Translations under genes and position numbers: made by a program
Origin: Desmodus rotundus
Lineage: Eukaryota; Chordata; Mammalia; Chiroptera; Phyllostomidae
Assembly (NCBI RefSeq): GCF_022682495.2
Contig: NC_071399.1
Location: 11,203,342-11,267,341 of the forward strand
Length of the DNA stretch: 64,000 nt
Direction of reading: 5' to 3'
In this document: positions 12,066-23,054 of the stretch, piece after piece
Layout of the letters: every line of letters begins with the position of its first letter
How positions within the stretch are numbered: the first letter of the stretch is position 1
Notes under the pieces: model-generated
The model's database searches: none
The model's input: the letters and a program-made list of their open reading frames with translations, nothing else
Told to the model about the DNA's origin: nothing

Positions 12066-15000
12066 TCTCCAACAGTAGACCCTCAGGAAGGTCTAAAACA
12101 CGGTAGCTGAATTCTTTTGTGTAGGTGCAGTTCTAGTCATGGTTGTAAATAAGAACATAGCTGCCAGGTGTCCAGCTGCAGCTCCTTTTCTGCTTGACTT
12201 AAAATAACGCTGAACAAAGAGGTTGTGAGACCAGCCAACATTTTAAAGCGCAAACTTTCCCGTAAACACCTGTGGTTGGAGGTGGTAACAGGGAAATAGG
12301 CCTACAAGAATTAGGAGGCATTAGGACAATTCCAAGGTAAACATACTTTAAAATATAGAGAAGTTTAAATCAAAATAGGTCAGCCTGCTGATATTAGTCA
12401 TGTTTTCTTAATTATGAAATATTTTGAGGATTCTTTACTTTATAAACAAGGAAAGAAGGTAAAATGGCGTGTACAATTTTTTCAGAAAACTTTTTAGCCA
12501 GTCATAATAAATTAGTAATCTAGAAGTTAACTGGAGAGCAAACAACATTTATCATACATGGAACATATGCAGGAATAATTAGAAATAATTATGGAAGAGA
12601 GAACATTCTGCATTAGTGATTAGATATATTAATATTAGTTTCAGACGGAAAATGGAATAGACAACATGTCATTGTAATTCTAAATCAGGTTCAAACAGTT
12701 TAATATTTTCAACATGCATTTTTGTTGAATCTGATACACTTATTTTGGGGCCATACAAATTCCCAGAATTGTTTGTTTTTACAATGGTTTATAAGAATGT
12801 ATTTGTATGAGCAATTCCTCATTAAAGAGCTGTCAGAAACTGGAGGTGGAAAGTCTGCAGGCTAGTGGGGAGGAATGAATCAGTCGAGTCTTGTGCTACT
12901 GATTTGGCAACACGCCCTGAGCTGTTACTTGGCCAGCGAGTCATCAGTCGTGTGCCAGGCCATCAACAATTTTCTCGGCTTCTATTATTGCATCATTAAA
13001 AAAATTCCAATTACTACACTTGGCTATAGGTTTTTTGTCTGCTTCTAGCCCCTGCTACAAATATAACTTGAATTTCTAGTGCTCCCTTGGGACACTATGT
13101 GAGAAGTAGGATTCTCTTGGTCTACTGGTAGCTGACTACGTCCACTATTTCCTGCATGGATAAAATTTAGATTAATGACTTCGTCATTTTATAACATTTT
13201 CCTTAGCATACATATCAAATAGAGACAGTATGGTAATTATACCTTCAAATGAATTCTGAAGGTGTTTATGATGACCATTTCCAGGGTTCTTATTTCTGTC
13301 GTCATGCTAAAATATTTCTCCATCTGCTCCCAAAGTTGTTTTCTTTTCTTTTTTTCTTCCATCATCTATATATTCTAAGTTATTGCTATACTATTTTGGC
13401 ACAATCGGAGTAAACAGTATCCTAAGCAATATATCTGTTCCTGGCAGATATCCTGGAAACTGATGTTATTTGGTCTTTTTTTCTAATTGAGCTAACCTTA
13501 CCCCTATACCCTCATTATCGGCAATTGTTTATGAGCATACACTGCAGGCGAAGAAGTGCACAGTGCTAGTTCTTGGTAGGGTGTCTGGTACTAGCGTGTG
13601 TTTTCCAGAGACATAGGATTGTGTTCCCTGGCTGAGTTTCCTCTAGTTTAGAGGTAAGTGCTCCTCCTTCCCAAATGAAGAGCCCAGGGTTGCTACCCGT
13701 ATTCCCTGAAGGAGCATGTGGCTCTCCTCTTCGCATCTGTATTGTTCTTCCTGGGATTTTGATATCCCCAGAACTGAATGGGATTCCATACATCAAGCTG
13801 ACGTGGCCACATTAGTTGGTGGTTGTGGTTCCTGCTCTGGCTTTGTTACATCATCCTTTCCCTTATCATCAGCATCATCCCCACGTCTAACAGTGACACT
13901 ATAGTGCTAGCAGTGTCCTGTCCCCTTCCATACCTGCCGACACATACTTTGCGGGGAGGGGCAGAGTGAACCTCACTCTATTGATATAAATAACTTGCCT
14001 GAAACGCAACCAACATTACCAGTAAAACGGGGTACATCCCAATTTATTTTCCTCTCCGATCTTTTTTTGCTCCCTAAAATATTCTCTGGAAATTAAGGGC
14101 CAGCATTTATCCACTGCCCCTCAGACTTGGCAGGGTTTATTTCTAAATACTGGTTACCATCTCCAATATTTTCCATCTTGGTTCTCACAGGAGGTTTACC
14201 AGAATTTCATGAAAATGTAATCTCTATTACCTGTCCTAATAAAGAATAGTATTTGTTGTACTTTCTGAAATTCTCTCTTCATACAATTATTAAATGTATA
14301 GTCCCTTCCTTCAAATATTTTAGAGGTTAAAATAAAGAAATCATACAGGGGGTGAGTGGGCAATTTTTCTCAATAGTTGATTTCTTTAAAAAATAAGTCC
14401 TCTAATTCAATATTTGACACCACAGACTCAGTCATCAGTTTAAATATTTCTTATTCTGTATATTCTATCACTGGGAAGGAAATCTACCAGTAATCAGAAT
14501 GCTTTCAGAGCATGAGAGCTTCAAGTCATGTGTCTTTTTTGAGAACGTGGAAATTTGTTGAAGTGGACATAGGTACGTGAATGACATCACTTCAAAAATT
14601 AGTGTCTTTAATGTTTTATTACATCAGTACTTTATTTATTGAATCTGTTACTTGCATTATTTTATGCCCACTATAGCAAGTCTGTAAATTTTAGTTATTT
14701 TTTACACCTGATATTTTTCCTTCCTGGACATGGTGATGTCCTGGTTTGCCTAGCAGACTCTTTGTTTACACTTGTTTTTCTGAGCTAATTATTAGTGTGT
14801 CTCTCTTCACTCTTAAAGATTTGAAATAGGACATGCATGGCCATCCTATCCATAGATGTATTCTATCCGATTCATCCCAACCTACTCCCAAACAAACCCA
14901 GAGACAAGGGTTTGCCGTATCTGTGATCGCCTGTGGGAGGAAAGCCATGGGGGCAGGTAAGAGCCGACCATACAGAGTGAAATGGGGGAGAGCAAAGGCA

Positions 15001-15469
15001 GTGTCAGAGTGATGTTGAACTGGACAACCCTAGTTACAGTGACCTGGGCAGCTGGACTCATTTCCTCTGGGGGAAACTCTGAAGAAACGCGTGAAGTGGG
15101 CTTCCTAATTGTCTGCCTATGATATGGAATCATTTGTCCACCAAATTCCTTGTCCCATTAAACAGGGGTTTCCCCGAGGTGCTACTGCACCTCTCCTGAG
15201 GATTTTGCGTGGGTCAGAATGCTGGAGCAGAGTTGTACTGTAGTCCCACACAACGACCTCAGTAGCAAAAGTCACCTTGTACAGCTGGGATAAGGGGTCA
15301 TCAGGCTAAGTGTGTGCCTCTGGTTGCTACAGCACAGCTGGGGCAAAACTTTAGGCAAACGTATGTGAGAAAGGACACAGAAGATGTCCAAACGCACCTG
15401 ACTACTTGTACACATGGATTCACTAGTGTCCTGTATTGGTTGTCATCACTGAAAGATATTCAAAAAGAT
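12066..15469. other. unassigned sequence
   Basis: No gene or repeat recognised. The GC-richer parts 13550-13980 and 14850-15300 hold short frames. A possible 55-nt exon (14902-14956) is listed separately; a donor-like 'tagaggtaagt' at 13648 has no good partner acceptor beyond a 41-nt micro-exon. Confidence 0.45.
14902..14956 (+). other. weak exon candidate
   Basis: A strong donor 'gggcag/gtaaga' ends a 55-nt stretch that is open in its first frame. The upstream acceptor 'aacaaacccag/aga' has only a poor pyrimidine tract. I recognise no peptide. Such pairs arise by chance at this length, so this is recorded only as a place to look for transcript support. Confidence 0.15.
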
Positions 15470-16094
15470 AGTCAGCTCCGAAGGATGCCACAAAAAGTGG
15501 ACATTACAGGCCAGTATTCCTGGTGAACATAGACACAAAAAGCCTCAACAAAATGCTAGCAAACTGAATTCAACAATATATTAAAGGAGCAAGTGGTATT
15601 TACTCCAGGGATAAAAGGCTGACTCAACATCCACAGACCAACCAATGGGAATCGCCGCATTAGCAAAATGAAAGATAAGAATTGTAGGATTACCTCAATA
15701 GACACAGAAAGCACTTGACAAAAGTTAACTTCTCTTTGTGATAAAAAGTCTCAGCAAAGTAGGTAGAGACGGAAGGTTCCTCAACATAATAAAGGCTTTG
15801 TCTGACAAGCCCGCGGCAAGCATAATCCACAGTGAAGTGCTAAAAATCTTTCTCTAGGATCGGGAACAGGACGAGGATGCCTACTCTGACCACTTTCATT
15901 CTACGTAGTACTGGAAGTTCTATCCAAAGTAACTGGGCAAGAAGAAAGAAAAAGAAAGAAAGAAGGAAGGAAGGGAGGGAATCCCAATGGAAAAGGAAGA
16001 GGTAAAACTGTCACTATTTGTACATTACTTCATGTTATATATGGAATACCCTAAAGACTCCATCATAAAACTGTTAGAGCTAACAAACAAATTG
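15470..16094 (+). mobile_element. L1 ORF2 fragment
   Basis: Reads through the reverse-transcriptase part of L1 ORF2: 'aggccagtattcctggtgaa', 'tggtatttactccagggata', 'acctcaatagacacagaaag', 'cataataaaggctttgtctg', 'tactctgaccactttcattc', 'agactccatcataaaactgt', in the standard order, with many stops and frameshifts. A purine-rich (GAAA/GGAA)n run at 15943-15980 interrupts it. Both ends of the L1 are missing. Confidence 0.8.
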
Positions 16095-16694
16095 GTATTT
16101 GTTACAGGCATAAAGACTGACACGTAGGCTGATGGAACAAACCAGAGAGGCCAAAGACAATGTCATGCAGGTACAGTCAGTCAGTCCTGACCGGGGTACC
16201 AGAAACACACAATAGGGAAGGGAGATGGCAGGAATGTTGACATTATCAGACCAAAACTTAAAAGCAGCTCTGATTACGATGCTTATGGCTAACAGACAAA
16301 GTAGACAGGATGTAAGAGGCATTTCAGGAAGAGTACCTTGTCAGAGGCACACAGAACAGAAAGCATGGACTGGACTAAAGGGTGATGATCATGTTTGGAA
16401 GCAGTTTCAGTGATCTAGACATTAGGTGATGAGGGTCGTTAACAGCACCCTAGACAGGCCAACTCACACGCTTTACAATACCTGCTCACGCTGTTTTCAA
16501 CACGGTGTTAAAAAGGCGGCACGCCCAGCCTTGCAGAGATGCTGTTGTGTTCTCACGGGGTTATCTTATCACAGTCAAGAACCGTGGCTTACAAACTTCC
16601 ATGTTAAGTAAATTTCTGGAACTTAAAGAATCTTTGTAACTGTGGACAGTTCAGAATCTTTCAAATATTAACATTCATTAATAAATATAGTTTG
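16095..16694. other. unassigned sequence, possibly repeat-derived
   Basis: The part 16140-16420 ('acattatcagaccaaaactt', 'gatgcttatggctaacagac') is reminiscent of sequence upstream of ORF1 in some mammalian L1s, but I cannot confirm this from memory. The frames at 16080-16322 (minus) and 16225-16611 (plus) overlap on opposite strands and are not recognised. Confidence 0.3.
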
Positions 16695-16765
16695 GGGGAG
16701 GGATGGGGAGAAAAGGCATACAACTATAATTGAATAACTAAAAATTTTTTTAAATAAATAAATAT
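16695..16765 (+). mobile_element. very short L1 3'-tail insertion
   Basis: Carries 'gggatggggagaaaaggc' and 'atacaactataattgaataa', the same 3' end found at 31095-31140 and, inverted, at 29992-30045 and 58055-58126. The tail runs into an A/T-rich end. Flanking 'aataaata' repeats could be a target-site duplication but are too simple to trust. Confidence 0.6.
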
Positions 16766-16965
16766 ATATTTTTTATGTCTGTGTGTAAAATAGCTCAAGG
16801 AGCAGGAGCTGCTCTTTTATGCTCCTAGATATGTCCCATTCCATAGGAAAAGTGACTAGTCCAGCTGCTTAATGCATTTTGTTTAGATAATCTAGTTTCA
16901 TGACAAGTACATTATTATTTAGTTAAGAAAAACTTCCAAGTGCCTGTTTAAAATAAAAGAATATT

Positions 16966-17133
16966 AGCCCTGGCTGGTTGCTCGGTTGGTAGAGTATTGT
17001 CCCAATATGCCAAGGCTGCAGGTTCGATCTTCGGTCTGGGCACATACAAGAAGCAATCAATGAATGCATCGGTAAGTGGAACAACATTCTCTCTCTCGCT
17101 CTTTCTCCCTCAAGTCAGTAAATAAAAAATTAC
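16966..17133 (+). mobile_element. VES SINE, older subtype
   Basis: Begins 'agccctggctggttgctcgg', has 'gcaggttcgatcttcggtct' (B box), then 'gggcacatacaagaagcaat' and a short CT-rich end with 'caagtcagtaaataaaaaat'. The body differs from the copies at 11513 and 20406, so it belongs to another VES subfamily. A 9-bp repeat 'aagaatatt' flanks it (16957-16965 and 17134-17142). Confidence 0.85.
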
Positions 17134-17974
17134 AAGAATATTTAAAGGAGCAGAACTCAGAAGATTGAATAATTTTATGTTAGCAGAGTCTGGCAGGAAT
17201 ATTCAGATACAAACATTTTGAAATGTATCATTATCAAAATTAAACATAACAATTATAGGTGTATAGAAAAATTAAATCATCACAATGGTTATAACATGTC
17301 CAGCTCCTTCTTGCTAATTTACTGTTCCTTACATTAGATATTCCATCAATAAAATTCACAACAATGCATAGGATTGATAAAATTGGCTTCCTCCGACCTT
17401 GTTTTGTTTTTTACTTTATATTACAAATATTAAATAAGTAATGGTGGTATTTATTTTCCATTCCAATATATTAAAACTATTAGTATAGGGAGAAGACACA
17501 GAGAAAAATGTATCCTACATGATTTTGCATATAAAATGTCAAAACAGTAAAATTTATACTGTGGTTTAAATAGTGTCACTGAAAATAACACTGCATGCTA
17601 CATGTAGGATTATGTGTTCAATTCAGGCCCTTGTCAGGAACTAAGTAACTCTTCCTTTAAAAAAGCCATAAAAAAAGTGTTTCTCTTTGTCCACGTAATT
17701 CAGAAAGATCATAAGGATAAAGCATGCCACAAGAGAGTTATATATTTCTTGGCATTATAAACCTTTCAAAAAGAGCCTTTTTCAGAGCATACTAGAAACC
17801 AGCAACCTTTCCCTAATGTGGAATGTAACTACTTTGTAGAAATGCCAAGGGACCAAAAAAGGAGGGGTGGGGCTTTCTTTACATACCGAGTCTGTCACTG
17901 CATCGGTTTACAATGCAAGGCCTTGAAGAAAGACCTCCATAAATGGTTTTATGTTAGGCAAGGCAGGGAGGAAT
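17134..17974. other. unassigned AT-rich sequence
   Basis: No recognised repeat or exon. A 186-codon plus frame starts at 17818, but its larger part runs antisense through the L1 that follows and I reject it as a gene. Confidence 0.5.
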
Positions 17975-18818
17975 ACTTAAATGCACACACATACCATAAA
18001 AGTCAACCCTTTGAAGGGTATAATTCAGTACTTTTTCATGTATTCCTGCAACCATCACTACTCTCTAACATTTCATCAACCCCGAACATTTTCATCACCC
18101 CAAAAGGAAAACCCATACCTATTAGCAGTCACTCCCCATTTGCCCCTGCCCCAGAAAGCTCTAATCTTTCCATTTCTTTCTGTCTCCACATTTGCCTCTT
18201 CCTGATACTTCATATAAGTGCAATCATACAATATGTAGCCTATGTCTTGGGTTTCATTGAGAACACTGGTTTCAAAGATGACTCATGCTGTACTATGAAT
18301 CGGTACCTCATTTCTCTCTATGACTGTATGTTATATAGTATGGTTATATCAATTTTTGCTGATGCATTCACCTTTTGAGTATTTGAGTTCATTCCATTTT
18401 TGGTGCATATGAATAAGGCTGCTAAGAACATGTGTCTATACATTTTTGTACACGTTGTGTGTAAACATGCTTTCAATTCTCTTGGATATATACCTATGTG
18501 TGGAATTTCTGGGCCATATGCTAACTCTAGGTGTACTTAATCACACAAGGAACTTTGAGCTTGTTTTTCAAAGGAGCGGCACAATTTCACATTCCCACTA
18601 GCATGCGTGAGGGTGCCAATTTCTCTCTATCTCCTCCAAAAGGGATATTCTCTGTCTTTTTAATTACAGCCACCCTACTGGGAGTGAAGTTAGCATCTCA
18701 GTGTGCTTTTGATTTGCTTTCCCCCAAAAGAGAGTGACGTTGAGCAACTTTTCACATGCTTTTTGGCCATTTGTATATCTTCTTCAGAGAATGTCTTTTT
18801 AAACCCTTTGCTTTATGT
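17975..18818 (-). mobile_element. old L1 (L1MB/MC/ME-like) 3' part, minus
   Basis: The plus strand follows the reverse complement of the 3' UTR and ORF2 end of an old L1: 'acataccataaaagtcaacc', 'attttcatcaccccaaaagg', 'ttagcagtcactccccattt', 'ttctcttggatatataccta', 'ttggccatttgtatatcttc'. It breaks off at about 18818 and goes on at 19225 with the next expected L1 text, so the piece between was inserted or is otherwise foreign to it. Confidence 0.8.
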
Positions 18819-19224
18819 TTTGACACGTATTTCCTTCACTATATTAACAACAATGCATCTACTCATGCAAATGAAATACATAAGTACAATTCTAAAAAAC
18901 AAAATCAAGTTCCTGGTGGTAAATGAGGTGACAAGGTAATATTCTGTTAATAAGCTGCAATTCAATCCTTGTGAATCCCATGATTTAACCCAAGTACCCA
19001 GTTCCAGAAGGTAAACAAATAAAACCTCTTACTTATCAACTCACCAGGTAAAATTGGAGTGAATTCCAACAAACCGCTTTCTCCTCCTTGTCCATTTTCG
19101 TCTATACCTGTGTGCGCCAAATACAATTCCACTAACCAAGGAGCAGCCTCTGTCAAACCTTTCATTTTTTTCTTGAGGCCTACAAGGAAATTAGAGTGTT
19201 TTATGATTTTTGACAATAGTGACT
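18819..19224. other. non-L1 island inside a minus-strand L1
   Basis: About 405 bp unrelated to L1 separate two consecutive L1 segments. The edges carry a near-direct repeat: 'tttatgttttgaca' (about 18825-18838) and 'tttatgatttttgaca' (about 19200-19215), and 'ctttgc' of the L1 is present on both sides. This looks like an imperfect target-site duplication. There is no poly(A), no TG...CA LTR end and no obvious terminal inverted repeat. It contains the exon candidate at 19045-19179. Confidence 0.5.
19045..19179 (-). CDS. candidate coding exon, 135 nt, unknown product
   Basis: On the minus strand an acceptor 'tctaatttccttgtag/GC' and a donor 'ACCTG/gtgagt' bound 135 nt, both close to the spliceosomal consensus. 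Length is a multiple of three. Two of the three frames are open throughout; in the frame that also runs through the flanks the exon is phase 1 at both ends and would add 45 residues without a recognisable domain (motif 'LTEAAPWLVELYL' near its start). The other open frame is very basic, with 'KWTRRRKRF'. I recognise neither. It could be an exon of an unseen gene, a captured exon, or chance. No adjoining exon was found on this strand with similar quality except the single acceptor near 57181. Confidence 0.35.
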
Positions 19225-19915
19225 CCTTTGCCCATTTACAAATTGCGTCATTTGTCTTTTTGTTTTTGATTTATGACTGCCGTTCACATACTCTGGACAC
19301 AACATGATTTGCAAATATTTTCTCCCATGTGTCCGTTGTCTTTCCGCTTCCCTCAGAGTATCGTCTGAAGCACAGAAGCTTTAGTTTTAGTCCAGTCCAA
19401 TGTATCTGCTTTTTCTGCAGTGACCTGTGCTGCACTATAATCGAAGTCAATGCCAAAAGATAATGAAAATGTACACCTTTGTCTTCTTCCAAGAATTTTA
19501 TAGCTTCGGCACATACATGTAAGACTTTCATCCATTTTAAGCTAATTTTTTATATGATGTGAGGCAGGGTTCCAACTGCATTTTCTTTTGAATAAAAAAT
19601 TTATTTTTTATTCATTTTATATTTTAATAGTACTGTAATTGAAGTTGTTTTCCTAATTTTATTGTTGGATTATTCATTAATATATAGAAAGAAATACAAT
19701 TGATTTATGTATGTCAATTTCTGTTCCATAATCTTGAATTTGTTTATAATCTCTAATAATGTTTTGGGTTGTTCTTAGAATTTTCTATATACAATATCAT
19801 GTCACCTTCAAATAGACATAAATCTACATTTTCCATTCCAATTTGGGTGTTTTCCCTGTTTTGCCTAGTATTTGCCATAAAATCTATAACACCATGTTGA
19901 ATAGAAATTAACTGG
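19225..19915 (-). mobile_element. old L1, continuing ORF2 region, minus
   Basis: Continues the reverse-complement ORF2 text after the island: 'cctttgcccatttacaaatt', 'gcaaatattttctcccatgt', 'tatatgatgtgaggcagggt', 'ttctatatacaatatcatgt', 'gtgttttccctgttttgcct', ending at 'caccatgttgaatagaaatt'. Stops are frequent, and an internal stretch normally found after 'aggtaggggtccaact' is deleted. Confidence 0.8.
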
Positions 19916-19929
19916 GTTGTCACAGATTT

Positions 19930-20012
19930 CTGTTATGAAACAAACATTTGTATCTCACTAAAATTCATATATTGATATCCTAAACCCCAATGTGATGGTA
20001 TTAAGTGGTGTC
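19930..20012 (+). repeat. possible MLT1-type LTR fragment
   Basis: Contains 'actaaaattcatatattgat' and 'cccaatgtgatggtattaag', wording typical of mammalian MaLR (MLT1/MST) LTRs. Only about 80 bp remain, so the family call is loose. Confidence 0.4.
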
Positions 20013-20029
20013 AGAATAGAAAAAAAATA

Positions 20030-20140
20030 TGCAGTTTAACCAAAAATCTTTGGAGACTTTAATACTCCCCTTTAAATAATGACTGGAACGACTACAGGAA
20101 ATCAGCATGGGAATGGAAGACTTGTATAACACTGTAAACC
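20030..20140 (+). mobile_element. L1 ORF2 fragment (endonuclease-region text)
   Basis: 'ggagactttaatactcccct' to 'gaagacttgtataacactgt' follows the L1 ORF2 stretch just upstream of the reverse transcriptase. It is cut by a small DNA transposon at 20141, after which 'aaaccaagagg' may continue the L1. Confidence 0.6.
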
Positions 20141-20336
20141 AGGGTGTCCAGCCTGCTGTCCACGGCCGCATGTGGCTCAGGATGGCTGTGAGTGTAGCCC
20201 AACACAAAATCGTAAATTTACTTAAAACGTTATAAATTTTGTGTGTGTGTGACTACTTGTTGCAATGTATTTAACGTGTAGCCCAAGACAACTCTTCTTC
20301 CAGGGTGGCCCAAAAATGCCAAAATGTAGGGAACCC
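20141..20336. mobile_element. hAT-like non-autonomous DNA transposon (MITE)
   Basis: About 196-200 bp between 'cagggtgtccagcctgc' and 'gtagggaaccctg', which are partly complementary terminal repeats. The inside has 'gtggctcaggatggctgtg', 'gtagcccaacacaaaatcg' and 'tgtagcccaagacaactctt', the wording of a well-known mammalian hAT-type MITE whose ends mention 'ggccgcatgcggccc'. The flanks 'tgtaaacc' (20133-20140) and 'tgcaaacc' (20337-20344) match 7 of 8, consistent with the 8-bp duplication of hAT elements. It sits in an L1 fragment, so it is younger than that L1. Confidence 0.7.
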
Positions 20337-20405
20337 TGCAAACCAAGAGGCAGAATACTGGAATCCTAATTATAGGAAAGATGTTGTTTGAAGGAATAGA
20401 TTTTA

Positions 20406-20616
20406 GCCCTGGCTGGTGTGGCTGAGTGGACTGAGTTCCAGCCTGCAAATGAAAGGGTCACTGGTTCAATTCTCCATCAAGGGCACATGCCTGGCTTCTG
20501 GGCCAGGTCCCCGGTTGGGGGTGCAAGAGAGGCAACCACACATTGATGTTTCTCTCCCTCTTTTTATCCCTCCCTTCCCTTTTCTCTAAAAATACATAAA
20601 TAAAACCTTTTTTAAA
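20406..20616 (+). mobile_element. VES SINE
   Basis: Starts 'gccctggctggtgtggctg', with B box 'ctggttcaattctccatcaa', 'gggccaggtccccggttggg', 'gaggcaaccacacattgatg', a CT-rich part and an 'aaaatacataaataaaacc' tail. Near-perfect target-site duplication 'aagaatagatttta' (left copy 20391-20405 has one extra g). Same subfamily as 11513. Confidence 0.93.
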
Positions 20617-20630
20617 AAGAATAGATTTTA

Positions 20631-22803
20631 TTCCCAGCGAAATCTGGAGAAGTGTATTCAATTCTGGGCTCCACATTTGAAATAGTACATTGGACCAGGT
20701 CCCAAAGAGAACAACTAGAAATGGAAAGTTTTATTAAATGAGGCAAAGTTGAAATTATGGCAAATTTTAAGTGTGTAGCTAACGAAGGACTTAACCAGGA
20801 ATCTGGTAGTTTTGTTCTTATGGAAAAGGGATTGTACTTATACTGCATTAGCACGTGAAATGGAATTGGGACCAAAAAGGTGTTTCATCATTAACTGCTA
20901 TCAGATCAATTTATAGAATAATAGTCAAAGCTGAGATATTCAAAGAGGGAATGGGATGTATAGGAGACTGCAATATTCAACCTACTATAGAAGCAAACTT
21001 AGGGCAGGGAGGTGCAGATAGAGATTTTAAAAACTTACGGTATTTTAACCTAGAAGTTCTTTTTAATCTTGATTTTGATTCTATTATTCTAGGATTATCT
21101 CTGATATAAGTACTTGACCTTCCAGGTACCTTGGCTTTCCACTCTATGGCTATTAAGACTAGAAATAATGCACCTCAAAGGATATAAATAATTAAATGGA
21201 TCCGGCAAGTGTACTATAGTTATTCAGCTAAAATTTTCCATCAGAGGGAAAAACGACTTTTTTATTTTCTGATGTTTATTTTAAGGAGTCCATACTTTTT
21301 CGAGGTGGTCCCCTTCACGCATTTTCTTTAGCAGGAGAGGACTTAGAGAATAACACAGGTCTGTCTCCTATCAACACTTTGGTGAAAATTTTCCTTTATT
21401 TTTCATCTTCATTACAACAAAGTGCGTGTTGACACTGATGTGAGGTTCGGAAGGCACCTCATGGTAACAGTGTATAACCAACAGTTGTGTGATAATGCCT
21501 TCAACTGCTCTCCACACCTCCCCGAAGTCCACAGTTTTTTATTCCACAGAAGGCAAGGGAAAACAGGAGGAAGACAAAGTTTAGCTGGTGGTTGGTGATG
21601 CTGATATAATTTTTAGACCATGCAATCAAATCCATGGTTATGTCCTTATCCCTTTCTGAGCAAATACTTTCTACAACCACAGTTTTGGCAGGTCTTCCCA
21701 TCGTGGGGATCAAGAGTAAAACAAATGTTTACTGTTAGACTCTGGCCAGGAAAATTATCATGGCAGGAAATACCCACTTTCAGTAAACATTTTATTCATA
21801 AAAAAAATAAAACATGTTGCTCTACTCCCCAGAATGGTGTTCTAACAAAGAAAACATTAGATGCGGACAATGATGTGGTCACGGAGGTGAGACCAGAAGA
21901 GAAACAAAAGCAACACGGGCCAACCGTGGGCCTACAGTAGAGCTTTTCCACGTGTGCACAGGTTCTCTTGGGGGTTAAGGGGATGGTGATTATACTTTGT
22001 GGTGGTTATGACACAAACGTAGAGCGCAAACTTTTCAACTGAAATTCTTGGGTATATTATATTTGTGAAATTTTATTTCAGAGTCTATCCATTTACCTAT
22101 TTACTTCTAGAGACTAGAAGGTAAAGAAAAATGTTTAGCTAATGAGGAATTCTTATATCTATCCCTTTAAGAAATGTGAGAAGATATGGATAGAAAAATG
22201 AAGCCAGTGAATGTTGATCATTCAGAGTATACTCCTTTTGTTCAGTTGGACTTCTTTTAAAACTTGTCTGGGTTTTCTCACCAGCTTCTGTGTCAACAGC
22301 GAAATTTTGTAATAACAGTACTGTGTAGTAAAGATTACAAGTTGAGACATACCCTGAATATCATAAGAATGAAATCTCACCATTTATTCAGCATACGTGA
22401 TCATTTGCAGTCCTGCGTGATGGAATGGTTATGGTTTGTGAGACTGTGTATTCAGGATAAGTAAGCCTACAAAGATTGTAGGGAGCTGCTAAGAACATAT
22501 CGAATAAATTTTCTTGCTAGATCACTACACCTTGATAACTTACATATACACTTAATCAACCAGACTGTTTTTTACATTATCAAGAACTCTTTGCAATAAA
22601 CTGAGAATTACATTTTGAAAGCTGACCTAAACTTGCTTAAGGATGTTAATAATATTATAAAACCTTCCTTATGAATTTATTCTGCTTTGGAATTTTTTCA
22701 GATTTTATCTGACTCGAAAAGGGTTTGGCACTCCACAAAGGTATCTGTCTTAACATTAATTGTTTTTATTTTAGTAGAATGGTAAATGTGCAACTTTCTT
22801 AAG
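20631..22803. other. unassigned; one old repeat-like stretch
   Basis: The stretch 20640-20860 ('tattcaattctgggctccac', 'ggtcccaaagagaacaacta') resembles a very old amniote-wide repeat text, family uncertain. The remainder shows no recognised repeat. Frames at 21501-21940 overlap on both strands and lack splice signals I would trust. Confidence 0.4.
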
Positions 22804-22817
22804 AATTGAAGTGTTCT

Positions 22818-22992
22818 CGTCCTGATCAGTGTGGTTCCGTTGGTTGGGCATCATCCTGCAAAGCAAAAGGTCACCAGTTCGATTCCTGGGCACGTGTTCC
22901 GTCCTGGTCAGAGAAGCAACCTATCAATGTCTCCCTCCCTCTCCTTCTCCCTCCCTTCCCCTCTCTCTGAAAATGGACAAATAAAGCTTAAA
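22818..22992 (+). mobile_element. VES SINE with shortened middle
   Basis: Head 'tcctgatcagtgtggttccg', B box 'accagttcgattcctgggca', then directly 'cagagaagcaacctatcaat' and a CT-rich end 'ctccctcccttcccctctct'. The usual middle block between the B box and 'gaagcaacc' is mostly lost. A perfect 14-bp duplication 'aattgaagtgttct' flanks it (22804-22817 and 22993-23006), so the deletion was probably already in the source transcript or occurred after insertion within the element. Confidence 0.92.
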
Positions 22993-23054
22993 AATTGAAG
23001 TGTTCTGTTTGGAACCAACAGAGGGGATTTTTATTGAAAAACATGTTAACGTGT

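Noticed and set aside
13648..13660. Consensus donor 'tagaggtaagt' on the plus strand
   Set aside because: The nearest usable acceptor leaves only a 41-nt exon with no coding evidence; isolated donor-like sites are expected by chance.
17818..18378. Longest open frame in the window (186 codons, plus strand)
   Set aside because: About two thirds of it run antisense through the 3' part of an old minus-strand L1 and the composition is not protein-like; no splice or promoter context.
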